Below are positions 11,509-22,992 of a stretch of 64,000 nt of DNA, in pieces. Source of the DNA: Papio anubis (taxonomy: Eukaryota; Chordata; Mammalia; Primates; Cercopithecidae); contig NC_044989.1 in assembly GCF_008728515.1 (NCBI RefSeq), forward strand, positions 78,703,754 through 78,767,753. The letters run 5' to 3'. Position 1 is the stretch's first letter; the number at the start of each line of letters is the position of its first letter. Below the pieces are notes generated by a model, which was not told the origin of the DNA, ran no database searches, and worked only from the letters and a program-made list of their open reading frames with translations. The translations under genes were made by a program, and so were the position numbers.

Positions 11509-11834
11509 GGGCGCGGCGGCTCACGCCTGTAATCCCTGCACTTTGGGAGGCCGAGGCGGGCGGATCACGAGGTCAGGAGATCGAGACCATCCTGGCTAAC
11601 ACGGTGAAACCCAGTCTCTACTAAAATACAAAAAAAAAAATTAGCCGGGCGCGGTGGCGGGCGCCTGTAGTCCCAGCTACTCGGGAGGCTGAGGCAGGAG
11701 AATGGCGCGAACCCGGGAGGCGGAGCTTGCAGTGAGCTGAGATGGTGCCACTGCACTCCAGCCTGGGCGACAGAGTGAGACTCCGTCTCAAAACAAAACA
11801 AAACAAAACAAAACAAAACAAAACAAAACAAAAC
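11509..11834 (+). mobile_element. AluY with (AAAAC)n tail
   Basis: Plus-strand AluY with GGCGCGGCGGCTCAC at its start (the first few consensus bases are missing), GAGGCGGGCGGATCACG, GGCGCGAACCCGGG and a right arm of AluY type (GAGATGGTGCC). The tail has become an (AAAAC)n microsatellite at 11789-11834. No clear target duplication is visible. Confidence 0.93.
11789..11834 (+). repeat. (AAAAC)n microsatellite in Alu tail
   Basis: Nine tandem AAAAC units grew from the A tail of the AluY. Such tails are length-variable between individuals. Confidence 0.95.
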
Positions 11835-13500
11835 TTCAATTTAGAACGATGGAGTTTTTACTTAACCACTCGTTTGTTACGTATGTATCCATTTTTTTTC
11901 CACACTAAGGATCACGCTTTTCAGAGAGGCCCAAAGGAAATTTTTTTTCTTGAAAGTCCAGTAGTTTTACTAGACTATGGCTTGTTATTAGTCATTCTAG
12001 ATATGTGATTTGCTTTTTCACTATGTAGTTTATGTATTTTAATATTTTTAATTTCAGAAATATTTTATCAAAATAAAATTTTAACATGTATTTTGTTTCT
12101 TTGTTGTTTAGTGACGTTTTTAATCTATGTGATGGTTCTTTGCCTGTATAGAAGGACCGTTGAACAGGATAGTTTTGCAAACTTCCCAGTGTCCCATAAG
12201 CCATTGTTTCTGTGAAGTGCTCCAAAATATGACTCTTGTTTTTTGAGATTTATTTGCTTTGTTATTCTCTCCACCTTTATCTGTACCTTCTTTGCCTTCA
12301 ACTCTGTTGTCCTTATCTTTTTTTCTATGATTCTACTCCCAGAAGTTTTCCTTCAGTGTTTAATCTTGTCCTGTAAGGAAGCTTCTATGTATCTGTTTCC
12401 AAGACATGAGTCCATATGTTTCAAGCTTCATAGAACTTATTGCTGACTCCTTGCATTAAACCATGATTCAGTTAGGCAAATCTAGCAGCAGATACAACTG
12501 ACATTCTCAAATTACCACAATGACCAGTCCAGTGAATATTGGAATCTTGGGTATTTGTGGTTTCCTCTCTATTCTCCTTGTTTTTGCTTCATTTTGTTAT
12601 GCCCTCCTTTCCCTTTTGCACTTCCTTATACTTTGGGGTCCATGAGGACACCTTGTCATCTAGTTTAGTGTTAATGCTATTTGTCAGTTTTCATTTGCTA
12701 TCTAGTTCCTCTAGTGTTCTTATGTACAAATTCTGGAATATTTAAATACTAAGCAAATACTGTTATGCTACCCCAGAGTTGTAAAATTTCCTAGATCATA
12801 TTAAGTGTATATTAATTGTTATAGAAAATAACAAAAAGAAATAGTCATATCTCTCCTTTAAGAGGACACTGAACTTTAATAATTTTTTTTTTAGTTAAGG
12901 ATAGTACAGAAACACTACACAATAGTTCAATTTCACATTAAAAACTAGAAGAAAGTTGCAGATAAAATATTAGCTGACCTAAATTAGAGAGTGTAATATC
13001 AGAAAATTATTTAAAAACTGTATTATAAAATTCAAGGATAAATATAATTAAATATTATTGCAGCAAAGAAAAAGCAATTGAAAATATTCAAAATACATTC
13101 TTGAATTTAAAAAAACTCGGCCAAATACATTTAGAAAAAACTTATTTGACTTGACAAAAACTTATTTTAAAAAAATAGAAACATTAAACTTTTTCTTGCT
13201 TAAGAAACATTCTCATCAAATTCAAGAACAAAAGAGGGTAAAAACTACCACTGTCTTATTACGTAGCCTTGTAATTATCTAGAGTGCATCCAAAGCTCCA
13301 AAGACAAATTTACTAAAAATAAAAATAGGAAAGAAAATAAAAAAGATCAATAATTTGAAAAATTTCAAACTTTACTGATTTTCTAAGAACAATATATTAT
13401 TTCTACAACTAGCATCATTTTATATCCATTGCATTTGCAAACCTGGAAAGGTTGACAAATACTTTTCTTAGAAAAGATGGGTAAAACAAGAAGTCCTTAT
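11835..13500. other. Unassigned AT-rich DNA
   Basis: AT-rich, with stretches such as 12240-12750 giving short plus-strand open frames rich in hydrophobic residues. This is what T-rich DNA produces by chance. Parts near 11950-12120 could be very old L1 antisense sequence, but I cannot place them. No splice-like or coding pattern seen. Confidence 0.4.
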
Positions 13501-13950
13501 ATCCTTGTATGAGATATCTAAGAATACACCGTAAAATGGAAGATTTTCAAATGAAGAATTCCCTTTATTTCTCTACACATTAGAAAACCATACAGCTATG
13601 CGTACAGTTACAAATATGTGAATTTTTGAATATTTAAAAAATATATTTGAAAACAACATAAATGTCAGTCAATGTGAGCACTGATAAAGAAAATGTTATA
13701 TATGTACAAGCTCTTTACTGGATAAAAGATAAAATGAGTAAATTATATATATATATTTTAAAAAATAATGAAGAGAAAATTCCAATTTGCAGGTTTATGC
13801 ATGTATACACATACATATGTATGGTGTATGATTCCAGCTATCTAAATAATAGTCTATATGCAAAATAATGATAAGTAATATTTATAAATATTTAGTAAAA
13901 TGTGCATAAAATCATAAGCATTGAATTTATGATAGAAGTTACCATCGAGG
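13501..13950 (+). mobile_element. Possible ancient L1M 3' region
   Basis: The sequence around AACAACATAAATGTCAGTCA … GATAAAGAAAATGTTATATA resembles the L1 block near the end of ORF2 (…CAACCTAAGTGTCCATCAAT…GGATAAAGAAAATGTGG) in plus orientation, much diverged. Short AT and ATGT runs lie inside. The call is tentative. Confidence 0.4.
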
Positions 13951-14829
13951 TGAGAAGGAAGGAAAGATTAGATAAGAAAACATAGACTCTCAACTATCTC
14001 TGTCATGTTTTTTCTTCGAAGACCTGAATAAATATCATATAATAACCAATATTGGTATAACTAGGAGTGTGAAAGAGTGCTTATTATATTTTTCTTCAAT
14101 CTTTTCTAACTAGATAGAAGTAGTTCACAATGAAAGACTTTTTATTTCAGTAAAAATGATTTATTTCAATTAAAATGTGTTAATAGTTTGTTATTTCTCT
14201 TGAAAATAAAAATAAGACTTTTCTTCCAGTTTCTTCCAGAAAATGGTGCTGGTAAACATTTGCACTGACAGATTGCTGTTTTGGTGAAATCCTATTGGGA
14301 TATCTACCGTGATGCCAAAAAAAGCATGAGCAGATGTATCTGCAGCTGGAGCAAGATACCCACACATGTGGCATAGTCACACTTGGCAATGAGAGAGGAC
14401 ATTGGAGTCTGCATGGGCTCCCTTTTTTGTTTGCTTATTTATTTTTCTATTTAGTTAACAAGTCAGAGAAGCCTGAAGTCCCTTCCCAGTGTACATCATG
14501 TCCACAGAAGACAAGCTATGGTATCTAGGAGGCAAAAGTTGTTTCTGAATATTGCTTCAACTCAGTAATTTTACATTTTGAAGTATAATCCTTGGCACCT
14601 AGATTTCCATCAGCTAATAATTTCTCATATTAAAAATTTAGAGACACTTTCTATTTTAAGCAATCTTACTTCTAGAAATTCAAGGACTGAGAGTGGGAAT
14701 CTTTACTAAGCATATTCAAAAAATATCAGTGTAGGAGAAATAATTGAGAAATTCGTTTTTCAGAAAAACATATATTTAGAAACATGAAGTTTACAATAGA
14801 AAATCTATGTATGTATATATGCATATATT
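13951..14829. other. Unassigned unique DNA
   Basis: Includes a moderately GC-richer stretch at 14220-14530 with overlapping short ORFs on both strands. Their translations match nothing I recognise and have no neighbouring exon signals. A (GTAT)n/(AT)n run leads into the L1 at about 14810. Confidence 0.4.
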
Positions 14830-16234
14830 TAATTTCATAATATCTACTTTTATGTTAGATTCAGGGGGTACATGTGCAGGTTTATTACCTGGGTATATGG
14901 CATGATGCTGAGGTTTGGAGTATGACTGATCCCATCATCCATGTTTTGAGCATAGCATCTGATAGTTTCTCAACACTTATGTCTCTACCTCTCTCCACTA
15001 TCTAGTAGTCCCCAGTGTCTATTATTGCCATCTTTATGTCCATGAGTATCCAAGGCTTAGCTCCCACTTACAAGTGACAACATATGGTATTTGGTTTTGT
15101 TTTCCTTTGTTAATTTGCTTAGGATAATAGCTTCCAGCTGTACCCAAGTTGCCGCAAAAAGCATGATTTCGTTCTTTTTTTAGCCGCATAGTATTACACA
15201 GTGTATGGGTATCACATTTTCTTTATCCAATTCACCACTGATGAGCTCCTAGGTTGATTCCATGTCTTTCGTGTCGTGAATATTGCTGCCATGAACATAT
15301 GAGTATATGTCTTTTTGGTAGAATAGTTTATTTTCTTTTGGATATATACGCAGTAATGGAATTGTTGGCTCATATGGTAGTTCTAAGTTATTTAAGAAAT
15401 CTCCAAACTGCTTTCCACAGTGGCTCAACCAATTTACATTCCCACCTATAGAATATAAGTGTTTTATTTTTCCCATAGTTTTCCCAGAATCTGTTCTTTA
15501 TTGGCTTTAATCATAGACATTCTGACTAGTATGAGATGATATCTCCTTGTGGCTTTGATTTGCATTTCTCTGATGATTAGTGATACACAGCACTTTTTCA
15601 TGTTTTTTGGCTGCTTATATGTCTTCTTTTGAGAAGTGTCTCTTCATGATTTTCTCCACTTTATAATGGGGTTATTTGTTTTTTTCTTTTTCACTTGTTT
15701 AGTTGTTTAAGTTGCTTATACAGTCTGGATACTAAACCTTTATCAGATGCATAGTTGCAAATATTTTCTCCCATTCTGTAGGTTTTCTGTCTATTCTGCT
15801 GAGAGTTTCTTTTGCTGTGAGAAGATCTTTAGTTTAATTAGGTCTCATTTTTCAATATTTGTTTTTTGTTGCAATTGCTTTTGAGATCTTTGTAATAAAG
15901 CCTTCTAAAGGCCAATGTCCAGAATGCTGTTTCCTAGGTTTTCTTTTAGGATTCTTCTAGTTCAAAATCTGATATTTAAATGTTCAATCCACCTAGAGTT
16001 AATTTTTGTATATGGTGAAAGGTAGCAGTCTAGTTTCATTTTTCTGGATATGGCTAGACAGGTATCACAGCATCATTTCCTGAATAGGGAGTTCTTCTCC
16101 CATTGCTTATTTTTGTTAACTTTGTTGAAGATTACATGCTTTAGGTGTGTGGCTTATTTCTAGGTTCTCTATTATTTTCCATTGGTTTATGTGTATGTTT
16201 TTGTACCACTACGGTGCTGTTTTGGTTAGGTGAC
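14830..16234 (-). mobile_element. L1 (L1PB/L1MA age), 3' part, segment 1
   Basis: Reverse-strand L1 begins at its 3' UTR (TTAGATTCAGGGGGTACATG, then GTGCAGGTTTATTACCTGGG). It continues into ORF2 through the ATTCCATGTCTTTCGTGTCG and TTATCCAATTCACCACTGATG blocks. Stops and indels break every frame. It is interrupted at 16235 by an LTR and resumes after it with the expected next L1 sequence. It is one L1 cut into four pieces by later insertions. Confidence 0.9.
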
Positions 16235-16298
16235 CTTATTGTCATGCGCGTCTGTGTGAGGAGACCACCAAACAGGCTTTGTGTGAGCAACGTGGCTG

Positions 16299-16304
16299 TT
16301 TATT
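16299..16304 (-). terminator. LTR7 polyadenylation signal
   Basis: AATAAA on the minus strand about 66 bp downstream of the TATA box, within GGTGAAATAAACAGCC, the R/U5 region of LTR7. Confidence 0.7.
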
Positions 16305-16369
16305 TCACCTGGGTGCAGCCAGGCTGAGTCCGCAAAGAGAGTCTGCGAAGGGAGATAAGGGTGGGGCCG

Positions 16370-16376
16370 TTTTATA
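16370..16376 (-). promoter_or_regulatory. LTR7 TATA box
   Basis: TATAAAA on the minus strand, preceded by the LTR7 U3 GAAGTG-containing repeats and followed by GGCCCCACCCTTATC. This is the core promoter position of LTR7. Transcription, if any, would run toward lower coordinates through the L1. Confidence 0.75.
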
Positions 16377-16697
16377 GGATTTGGGTAGGTAAAGGAAAAT
16401 GACAGTCAAAGTAGGGTTGTTCTCTGGCAGGCAGGAGTGGGGGTCACAAGGTGCTCAGTGGGGGAGCTTTTTGAGCCAGGAGGAGCCAGGCAAAGCAATT
16501 TCACAAGATAGTATCATCGCTTAAGGCAAGGACTGGCCATTTTCACTTATTTTGTGGTGGAATGTCATCGGTTAAGGCAAGGCAGGGCATTTGCACTTCT
16601 TTTGTGATTCTTCAGTTACTTCAGGCCACCTGGGCCTATAGGTGCAAGTCATAGGGGATGCAATGGCTTGGCTTGGGCTCAGAGGCCTGACACTTAT

Positions 16698-17188
16698 ATT
16701 ATAATTTGAAGTGAGGTAATGTGATGCATCAACCTTTATTCTTTTTGCTTAGGATTGCCTTGGCTATTTGGTCTCTCTTTTGGTTCCATATAAATTTTAA
16801 CAGTTTTTTTTTCTGATTCTGTGAAAAATGACATTGGTAGTTTAATAAGAATAGCATTGAATCTGTGGATTGTTTTTTGCAGTATGGCGATTTTAATGAT
16901 GATTCTTCCAATCCATGAGCATGAAATATTTTTCCATTTGTTTGTGTCATCTGTCATTTCTTTTAGAAATGTTTTGTAGTCTTCGTTGGAGAGATCTTCC
17001 ACCTCCTTGGTTAGATGCATTCCTAGATATTTTATATTTTTGCCACTATTGTAAATGGGATTGCATTCTTGATTTGGCTTTCAGACTGAATGTAACTGCT
17101 GTATAGAAATGCTATTGATTTTTGTACATCAATTTTGTATCCTGAAAACTTTACTGAGGTCGTTTATTTAGTTTCCGTGTAATTGTGA
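16698..17188 (-). mobile_element. L1 segment 2 (between two LTR insertions)
   Basis: Continuation of the L1 from the 5' side of the LTR7: ATGCATCAACCTTTATTC, TTAGGATTGCCTTGGCTATT and TTCCACCTCCTTGGTTAGAT are the reverse complement of ORF2. The two minus-strand ORFs here (73 and 94 codons) are short, broken pieces of ORF2, not genes. Confidence 0.9.
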
Positions 17189-17193
17189 GTTTT

Positions 17194-17827
17194 TGTTACT
17201 GTAAAGGGGTCCTGATCAATGCCGCAAGAGAGGGTTCTTGGATCTCATGCAAAAAAAGAATTTCAGGCAAATCCATAGAGGAAAGTGAAAGCAAGTTTAT
17301 TAAGAAACTAAAGGAAAAAAAGAATGGCTACTTCATAGGCAGAGCAGTGGCATGGACTTCTCAGCTGCTTATACTTATTTTTATTTCCTGATTATATGCT
17401 AAACAAGGAGTAGATTATTCATAGGTTTTCTGGAAAGGGGTGGGCAATTCCCAGAACTGAGGGTTCCTTGTCTTTTTAAACCACATAAGATAACTTCTTG
17501 ACATTATCATGACATTTGTAAACTTTCATGGCACTGATAGGAGTGACTTTTCATATGCTAATGTATTATAATTAGCATATAATGAGCAGAGACGATGACC
17601 AGGGACCACTCTCATCACCATCTTGGTTTTGGTGGATTTTGGCTGGCTTCTTTACCTCAACCTGTTTTATCAGCAAGGTCTTTGTTAACTGTGTGTGCCA
17701 ACCTCTTAATCTCATCGTATGACTAAGAATGTCCTAACCTCCTGGTAATGAAGCTCAGCAAGTTTCAGCCTGATTTTACCCAGCCCCGATTCAAGATGGA
17801 GTCACTCTAGATGGAACACCTGTAACA
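17194..17827 (-). mobile_element. Solo ERV1-type LTR
   Basis: 634 bp, on the minus strand from TGTTACAGGTGTTCCATC to CCCCTTTACAGTAACA, with a 5-bp target duplication GTTTT at 17189-17193 and 17828-17832. An AATAAA lies at 17296-17301 (minus). Blocks such as TGCTCATTATATGCTAATTA and CCAAGAACCCTCTCTTG resemble a primate ERV1 LTR (LTR1/LTR8-like). I cannot fix the subfamily without a search. No internal viral sequence adjoins it, so it is a solo LTR. Confidence 0.85.
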
Positions 17828-17832
17828 GTTTT

Positions 17833-18016
17833 GAGAGATCTTCATGCTATTGATTTAATTTTTACTCCATTGTGGTCTGAAAGTATGGTTGGTAAGGTTT
17901 CAATTTTTATTATTTGGATTTATTGAGACTTGCTTAATGGTTGAGCATGTGGTCAATCTTTTAATATATTATTTATGCAAATGAGAAGAAGATATATTCT
18001 GTGGTTGATGGATGGA
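17833..18016 (-). mobile_element. L1 segment 3
   Basis: Short L1 ORF2 piece between the second LTR and the provirus, with CTCCATTGTGGTCTGAAAGT and GGTTGAGCATGTGGTCAATC blocks on the plus strand (antisense to L1). Confidence 0.88.
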
Positions 18017-18020
18017 GTAT

Positions 18021-18349
18021 TGTTGCAGGATTTCCTTAGTTCAGCTAAAGACAGGTATTCTTATCACATGGCTATGAAAATGTAGGTGCTCAGGCAATTT
18101 GAAAGGTGAGTAAGGCAGGGTTTTATTGGGTGGAAAAAAACCAGGAACCTTCTGCAAAACCACAGTACCTGCTGGTGCCCTTTCTGCCTTGCAGTTTGAA
18201 TCCCAGGTTCCACATAGGAAGAGGCGGGGCCAGGCTCCTCCCTCCTGCAAACAGCGCAAACTTCTGCAGCTGCGCCCTAGAGCGCATTCTGCCCAGCACA
18301 TAGGCGAACTGGAGTTTTGCCAGGGATCTCTTCCCACCTAGCTGTCTCA
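18021..18349 (-). mobile_element. 3' LTR of a decayed provirus
   Basis: On the minus strand it runs TGAGACAGCTAGG…TCCTGCAACA, 329 bp, with an ATAAAAC polyadenylation-type signal around the CACCCAATAAAACCC stretch. A purine tract AAAGGGGGTAA lies directly upstream on the minus strand (plus 18350-18360), the expected polypurine primer position. The target duplication GTAT is at 18017-18020. Its partner LTR is at 22993-23332. The name of the LTR family is not certain to me (ERV1-type). Confidence 0.85.
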
Positions 18350-18360
18350 TTACCCCCTTT
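18350..18360 (-). other. Polypurine tract of the provirus
   Basis: AAAGGGGGTAA on the minus strand abuts the 3' LTR. In retroviruses this position primes plus-strand DNA synthesis, so it supports the orientation of the provirus. Confidence 0.75.
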
Positions 18361-21300
18361 AAAGAAGTATATCTAACTGCTGTTAGAATAAGTGTAAGGA
18401 TGACGATGAAGACTGACCTTAACTGATTCCTGCTGACAAGGGGTGATGTTTTGGGGAAAACAGAAGTCAGATCTCCCCAAGAGAGGCCTATCTAAGGGTT
18501 CCCAGCAGAAGGGGCCATCCTCTGAGGCTCCTGTTACATGACCATTTGGAGTCTGATGGACTGAAGGCAAGAACAGACAAACCACACTATTAGAAAATAT
18601 GTATTGAAACAAAACAAGGGGAGGGGTAAGGACAGCTCAGAAATTCTGAAGCCTTTTACTAGTTCGCGCAGGGAGAGGGAGGCCAAAAGCCCAACGGACA
18701 AAAATTTTACCCTTTTGCTGGCATGTTAGGCTTCTGGGTTCTCCTTCCCTGAGCCTAATCCTAAGCCATTGAAGTTTGAGAAATTAACTCTTTCCATTTT
18801 GGAGGATGCATCTGAAGGGAATGTCCCATAGCACAAAGACACAATTACCTATTAGTGAAGACAGGACAGAGGAGGAGAAAGGAAAAAAGAGAACTTTCTT
18901 TTCAAAGGAGTCCCAGGGGATCAGGATGCTTTAGAAAGGGGTACAGACTGCAGATGAATGACTACTCATCTAGAAAGAGGGGAGCAGGCATCTCTGATTC
19001 CCTTCTTTTCCTAGCAGATACCTGGCATACAGGAGGGAGAAAGGAAAGAGTGTCCTCTTTCCCTCTTCTGTCCTTGCATCCCTGAGTCCTGGGGACCTTG
19101 GCAGGCACCACCAAGAGTGTCAAAGCAGCTTGAACCCATAAAGCAAAGAGGGCTTAGAGAATAGGAATTATCTGCGCTCATCAATGTCTCTTTCCCACCT
19201 ACTATAAGTAGCCTTGGAGTTCCTTAGATCTCATTTATACCATGGATACTAACGTGGCCTTTATCCATAAAACAGGAAGCTTGGGCTAGGCTGAATCGGC
19301 AGGAATCAACCATGTTCACCTGCACCATGCCTTTTAACATCTGTGATCAGTTGCCTCTGGATCCCTTAGATCCAGTTTTCTTCCTAGGGTTTTGACCTGA
19401 AGCTTGGAATTAAGTTGGGGATGAAAATGTGTCTCGAGGTGGTTGCATGGACTCCTCATCGTGAGCTAAATGCTAAGGTGAAGCTTCCTTGTTGGAGGAA
19501 TTGAGTCCTCCTCAAAAGGACAGTAAAGGATATCTTGTGACATTCCCAGATAACTGGTGGCTATAGTTAAATTTGCTAGGATTTGGGTGCATAGTGCCTG
19601 GCTTTGGTTACCTCCCTTGGTCTTACTTTCACAAAAAGGAAACCTGCGGGTGATGGGCACCCTTTTTATTCCCATCACCTGGCAGGATGTGCAGGATAAT
19701 TGCTCAGAACTAGAATATTAATCCAGATTTTTACATTACCCATCTCACTTGTTTTTTTTTTTTTTTTTTTTTCTGAGGGGCAGCCAGAGATTGCTGGTTG
19801 GTTCACAGGAACAAGCAGGGTAAGTATAAAAAGAAAAAAAAAAAATGTATAAACAACTAATTAGCTTAGAATTTAATGACAAATATATGATAAGTTTTAA
19901 AACATAATTTCTCTGTTGTTAATCTTCATTTTTGCTAAAAATAGAAAAATCATCACAGGACTGAGTTGTTTAAATAGACTTTAGTCTTATACTTGGCCTG
20001 ATGATTGGCATAAAGTACAGCAAGAATAATTATTTCTACACAGGCATTGGACTGGCTTTAATAGAACTCTGTTCCCCAAGGAATCTCAGATAAGACCTTT
20101 TAACACCCAGCCCAGCCATGGGTTTGTATCCTCAAACACCTGTGAGTTGGGTGATCCTTTCCTCTTAAGGTCCCCCCAAAAATTTGGAGTTTTTGGACCT
20201 ATTACAAAGTGACATTCTCTACTGACCACAGGTCAGGAACCCTGTGCAGGGGCTGTGTAGATAAGGGTATGAGATCAGTCTCCTGTGGAGCTTTTACCAG
20301 CTCTGCAAGTCGACATTGAGTCTTTAAAGGGAAGCATACCCTTCCATTCAAAGTCTTGGTAAGATAACCAGTTTTTCTAATTGCATCCTGTTGCAAAGGA
20401 AAAATTGATTCTTATTGTAATGATGCAGACAACTATATTGCCATAAGAACACTGACAGATCGTTTTCAAATTCTAGAGGAACCAACAAAGTTTCGGAGAG
20501 AAACATGCTCCAAATGTTGTTCACAGGAGTATACCTTATGCAATTATTAAATAGTTTGAAATAAGTTTCCTTGACTCTGAAAAACAAAACAAGAATCAGC
20601 AATATTCCAAGCAAAATCAGAAAGGTTGCTTTAGCTCTCTGAGTTCAGTCCATTTAGTTAACTCTTGTTTTGCTTGATACTTGTGACCATTTTGGCTCTT
20701 CATGAGTCCTGTACATTTTCCTTAATTCCAATGTTACAATCTCCGAAATTATCAGAAGCCTGTATTTGAGAGCACCTGTTAAAGTTCTATAGCCTATTAT
20801 AAACCATCTATTGAAAAGGATTGAAACAAGACCACAGTTGTCTGTGAATAGCAAAATGTCCAGGATAGTTACAGTTAGAAACACAATTGACAAAGAAGTT
20901 TGGTTGTCTCCGTGATTTACAATGACTTAACATAACAACCCTAATTATGATTGATAGCATATACTTCGAAATTAGAATTTTAGAAATCCCATACAATTTT
21001 GGAACATATATTAGCATTATTTATCAAGATATAACCTAAAGAAGATTCAACATCATTTTGGCAATCCCAGGTGCCTAAACATGTCAAATAATCCTGTTTA
21101 CCTCTCTTTTCTGGACATTCCAGGGGCCCTCTGGAGTATCCAAAAAGCCAGGCGTTAAGAAAGACAATTTTTAAACAAGTTTGATGTGGGGAAGTCTGTT
21201 ACATATGTTCAAGGTTTAAAACACTTGATATTATGAAATATATTTCCAGATTACCATAAATTATTTATTTTGCCAAAATGATGACTCAGAAATTTTAAAG

Positions 21301-22992
21301 AAGCAAAAACCTTTTATGACCCTTTACAAATTTTGCCAAAAAGCAGATTAGCACCTTAAGAATACCTTGTTGTGCTTCTACTTCAATGTTCAATTTCCAG
21401 AAAAACCATACAATATCCTTTTTTTGAGTGTACTCAATATGTTCACACAGAGAACCTCTTCTGCAAGATTAGTTTCCACAATCCTTCTACTACCTGTTTG
21501 AACTTTCAGCTTTTCCTATCTAACTCTAAACAGTCCTTTAACTCTCGGCAAAAATTTATATTTTCATGCCTTTTTACAACCTTTTACTAAAAAAACACAT
21601 TTTATTGTTCTTACACAGGTTGCGTGTAAATTTATTTTCAGTAATCTCAATTACATGTTATAATGGTAAATCCTACCAATTTTTAACTTTAATGTAAAAC
21701 CTGGTAAGTTGTTTGTTTTAATTGTGTGCTAAGTGCAGCCAAGGTTTGACTTTTTTCAGCATAATTAAGGGCATGATTAGTTCAGTATGTTCCCAGGCCT
21801 TAAGGATTGTGAAGCCAGAAAGTCAAATAGTTCTCAAAACCCCAAAAGCAGTTTGTAACCTTAAAACACTTAGCAAATCTTACTTCTGATCTCCATAATT
21901 TACTCCACCTATTTATATTTTGATGACACCTGCATTTTATCAATAGTTGTTAAATTTGTATTTATTTCTCGAAGATTAAAGTCATGTGAACTTTTATCAT
22001 CCCTTTAAAAAATATTAGATCTAAGTGCTTGTCTACCTTTAGGTAAAATTAATTAGAGCTCTTTCTACAGATATCATACACAACGCATGTATAGTTACAC
22101 AAACAAGTAGAAGAAAACTCAGTCCCTTCAAGATTCTTTTCCACAACTAAAACTGTACAGAGATTATAAACAGTGATTCTTATCATTCTTACCCTAGTAA
22201 AAGATCTTACAAAAAGAAAAACCTTGCTTAAAAGTTAACTGCTGATAGGGTGGAGAAGATAAAACAAAAGAAACAATTTAAAAACGCCTGAGGAAGAACC
22301 TTCTATTCTTATGCAAGTGGTTTTTCCACGGGGGAGAAAAGTTCAACTACTGTCCGATAGAGTTGAAACCCTTGGTTTGCAAAGAGGAAGGCTCTGCTAG
22401 TGCATGGCAGGGAACAGCAGTGCGGCGCCCTCGGAGCCACGTGCCCCAGCCCGGCGGGAAGGGGAAGGGGGAACCACTGCTTGCTCCTCTGTCCAAAGAA
22501 AGGAATGAAAAGGCCATGGAGACCCAGGCCGACCTTCCTGACCCCCTGCAGCGACAGGAGTTGGGGCCTGGTTTCCCTTAACCTCAGAAGTTCCAGGATG
22601 AAAAGACTTAGAAATGACAGTTAGAGGTATTTTTTGTTTGTTTGTTTGCGGAGTGTCTCTTTGTGGCCCAGGCTGGAGTGCGGTGGCGCCAACTCGGCTC
22701 ACTGTAAGCTGCGTCTCCCGGGTTCACACTATTCTCCTGCCTCAGCCTCCCGAGCAGCTGGGACTACGGGCGCCTGACACCAGGCCTAGCCAATTGTTTT
22801 TGTATTTTTTAGTAGAGACCGGGTTTCACTCTGTTAGCCAGGATGGTCTCGATCTTCTGACCTCGTGTTCCATCCGCCTCAGCCTCCCAAAGTGCTGGGA
22901 TTACAGGCGTGAGCCACCGCGCCCGGCCAGTTAGCGGTTTTGAGTTCCCATTTTACTCACCGCCTTGCAAGCCCCACGTTGGACTGCAAAAA
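18361..22992 (-). pseudogene. Internal region of decayed ERV, no intact genes
   Basis: About 4.3 kb of non-Alu sequence lies between two related LTRs. Minus-strand frames of 60-100 codons occur (for example 19466-19678, 20202-20396, 20348-20614, 20654-20893), but all are short and separated by stops. I recognise no gag, pol or env motif such as a reverse-transcriptase YXDD block. A T run at 19752-19772 and A run near 19830 may mark a later insertion or slippage. After the 5' LTR the minus strand reads TTTTTGCAGTCCAACG, where a tRNA primer-binding site would be expected, but I cannot assign the tRNA. The element is defective. Confidence 0.7.
22629..22928 (-). mobile_element. AluY inserted in the ERV leader
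   Basis: Full-length minus-strand AluY with a (GTTT)n tail. The target duplication AGTTAGAGGT at 22619-22628 and AGTTAGCGGT at 22929-22938 differs by one base. It lies inside the provirus just downstream of its 5' LTR, so it postdates the ERV. The 106-codon plus-strand frame is antisense Alu. Confidence 0.95.

Larger units (their letters stand above)
16240..16692 (-). mobile_element. Solo LTR7 (HERV-H LTR)
   Basis: On the minus strand it starts TGTCAGGCCTCTGAGCCCAA and ends near GACGCGCATGACA, the LTR7 pattern of HERV-H, at 453 bp. The 5-bp target duplication CTTAT lies at 16235-16239 and 16693-16697, and the L1 resumes beyond it. No internal viral sequence remains, as expected after recombination between two LTRs. 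It retains a TATAAAA box (minus strand, 16370-16376) and an AATAAA signal (minus strand, 16299-16304), so promoter and polyadenylation features are still readable. Activity is not shown. Confidence 0.93.

Noticed and set aside
11789..11834. Regularly spaced short repeats as a CRISPR-like array
   Set aside because: They are uninterrupted microsatellite units in an Alu tail with no spacers. No CRISPR-like repeat-spacer pattern exists anywhere in the window.
18041..18350. Overlapping frames near 18.1 kb repeated near 23.1 kb, resembling a duplicated gene
   Set aside because: These are the two LTRs of one provirus.
19466..20893. Minus-strand short frames as viral genes
   Set aside because: All are short and separated by stops, and none shows a recognisable retroviral motif. 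The internal region is treated as decayed.
22340..22620. GC-richer stretch as a CpG island or first exon
   Set aside because: It lies within the provirus leader just downstream of its 5' LTR, and its frames on both strands show no host exon features.
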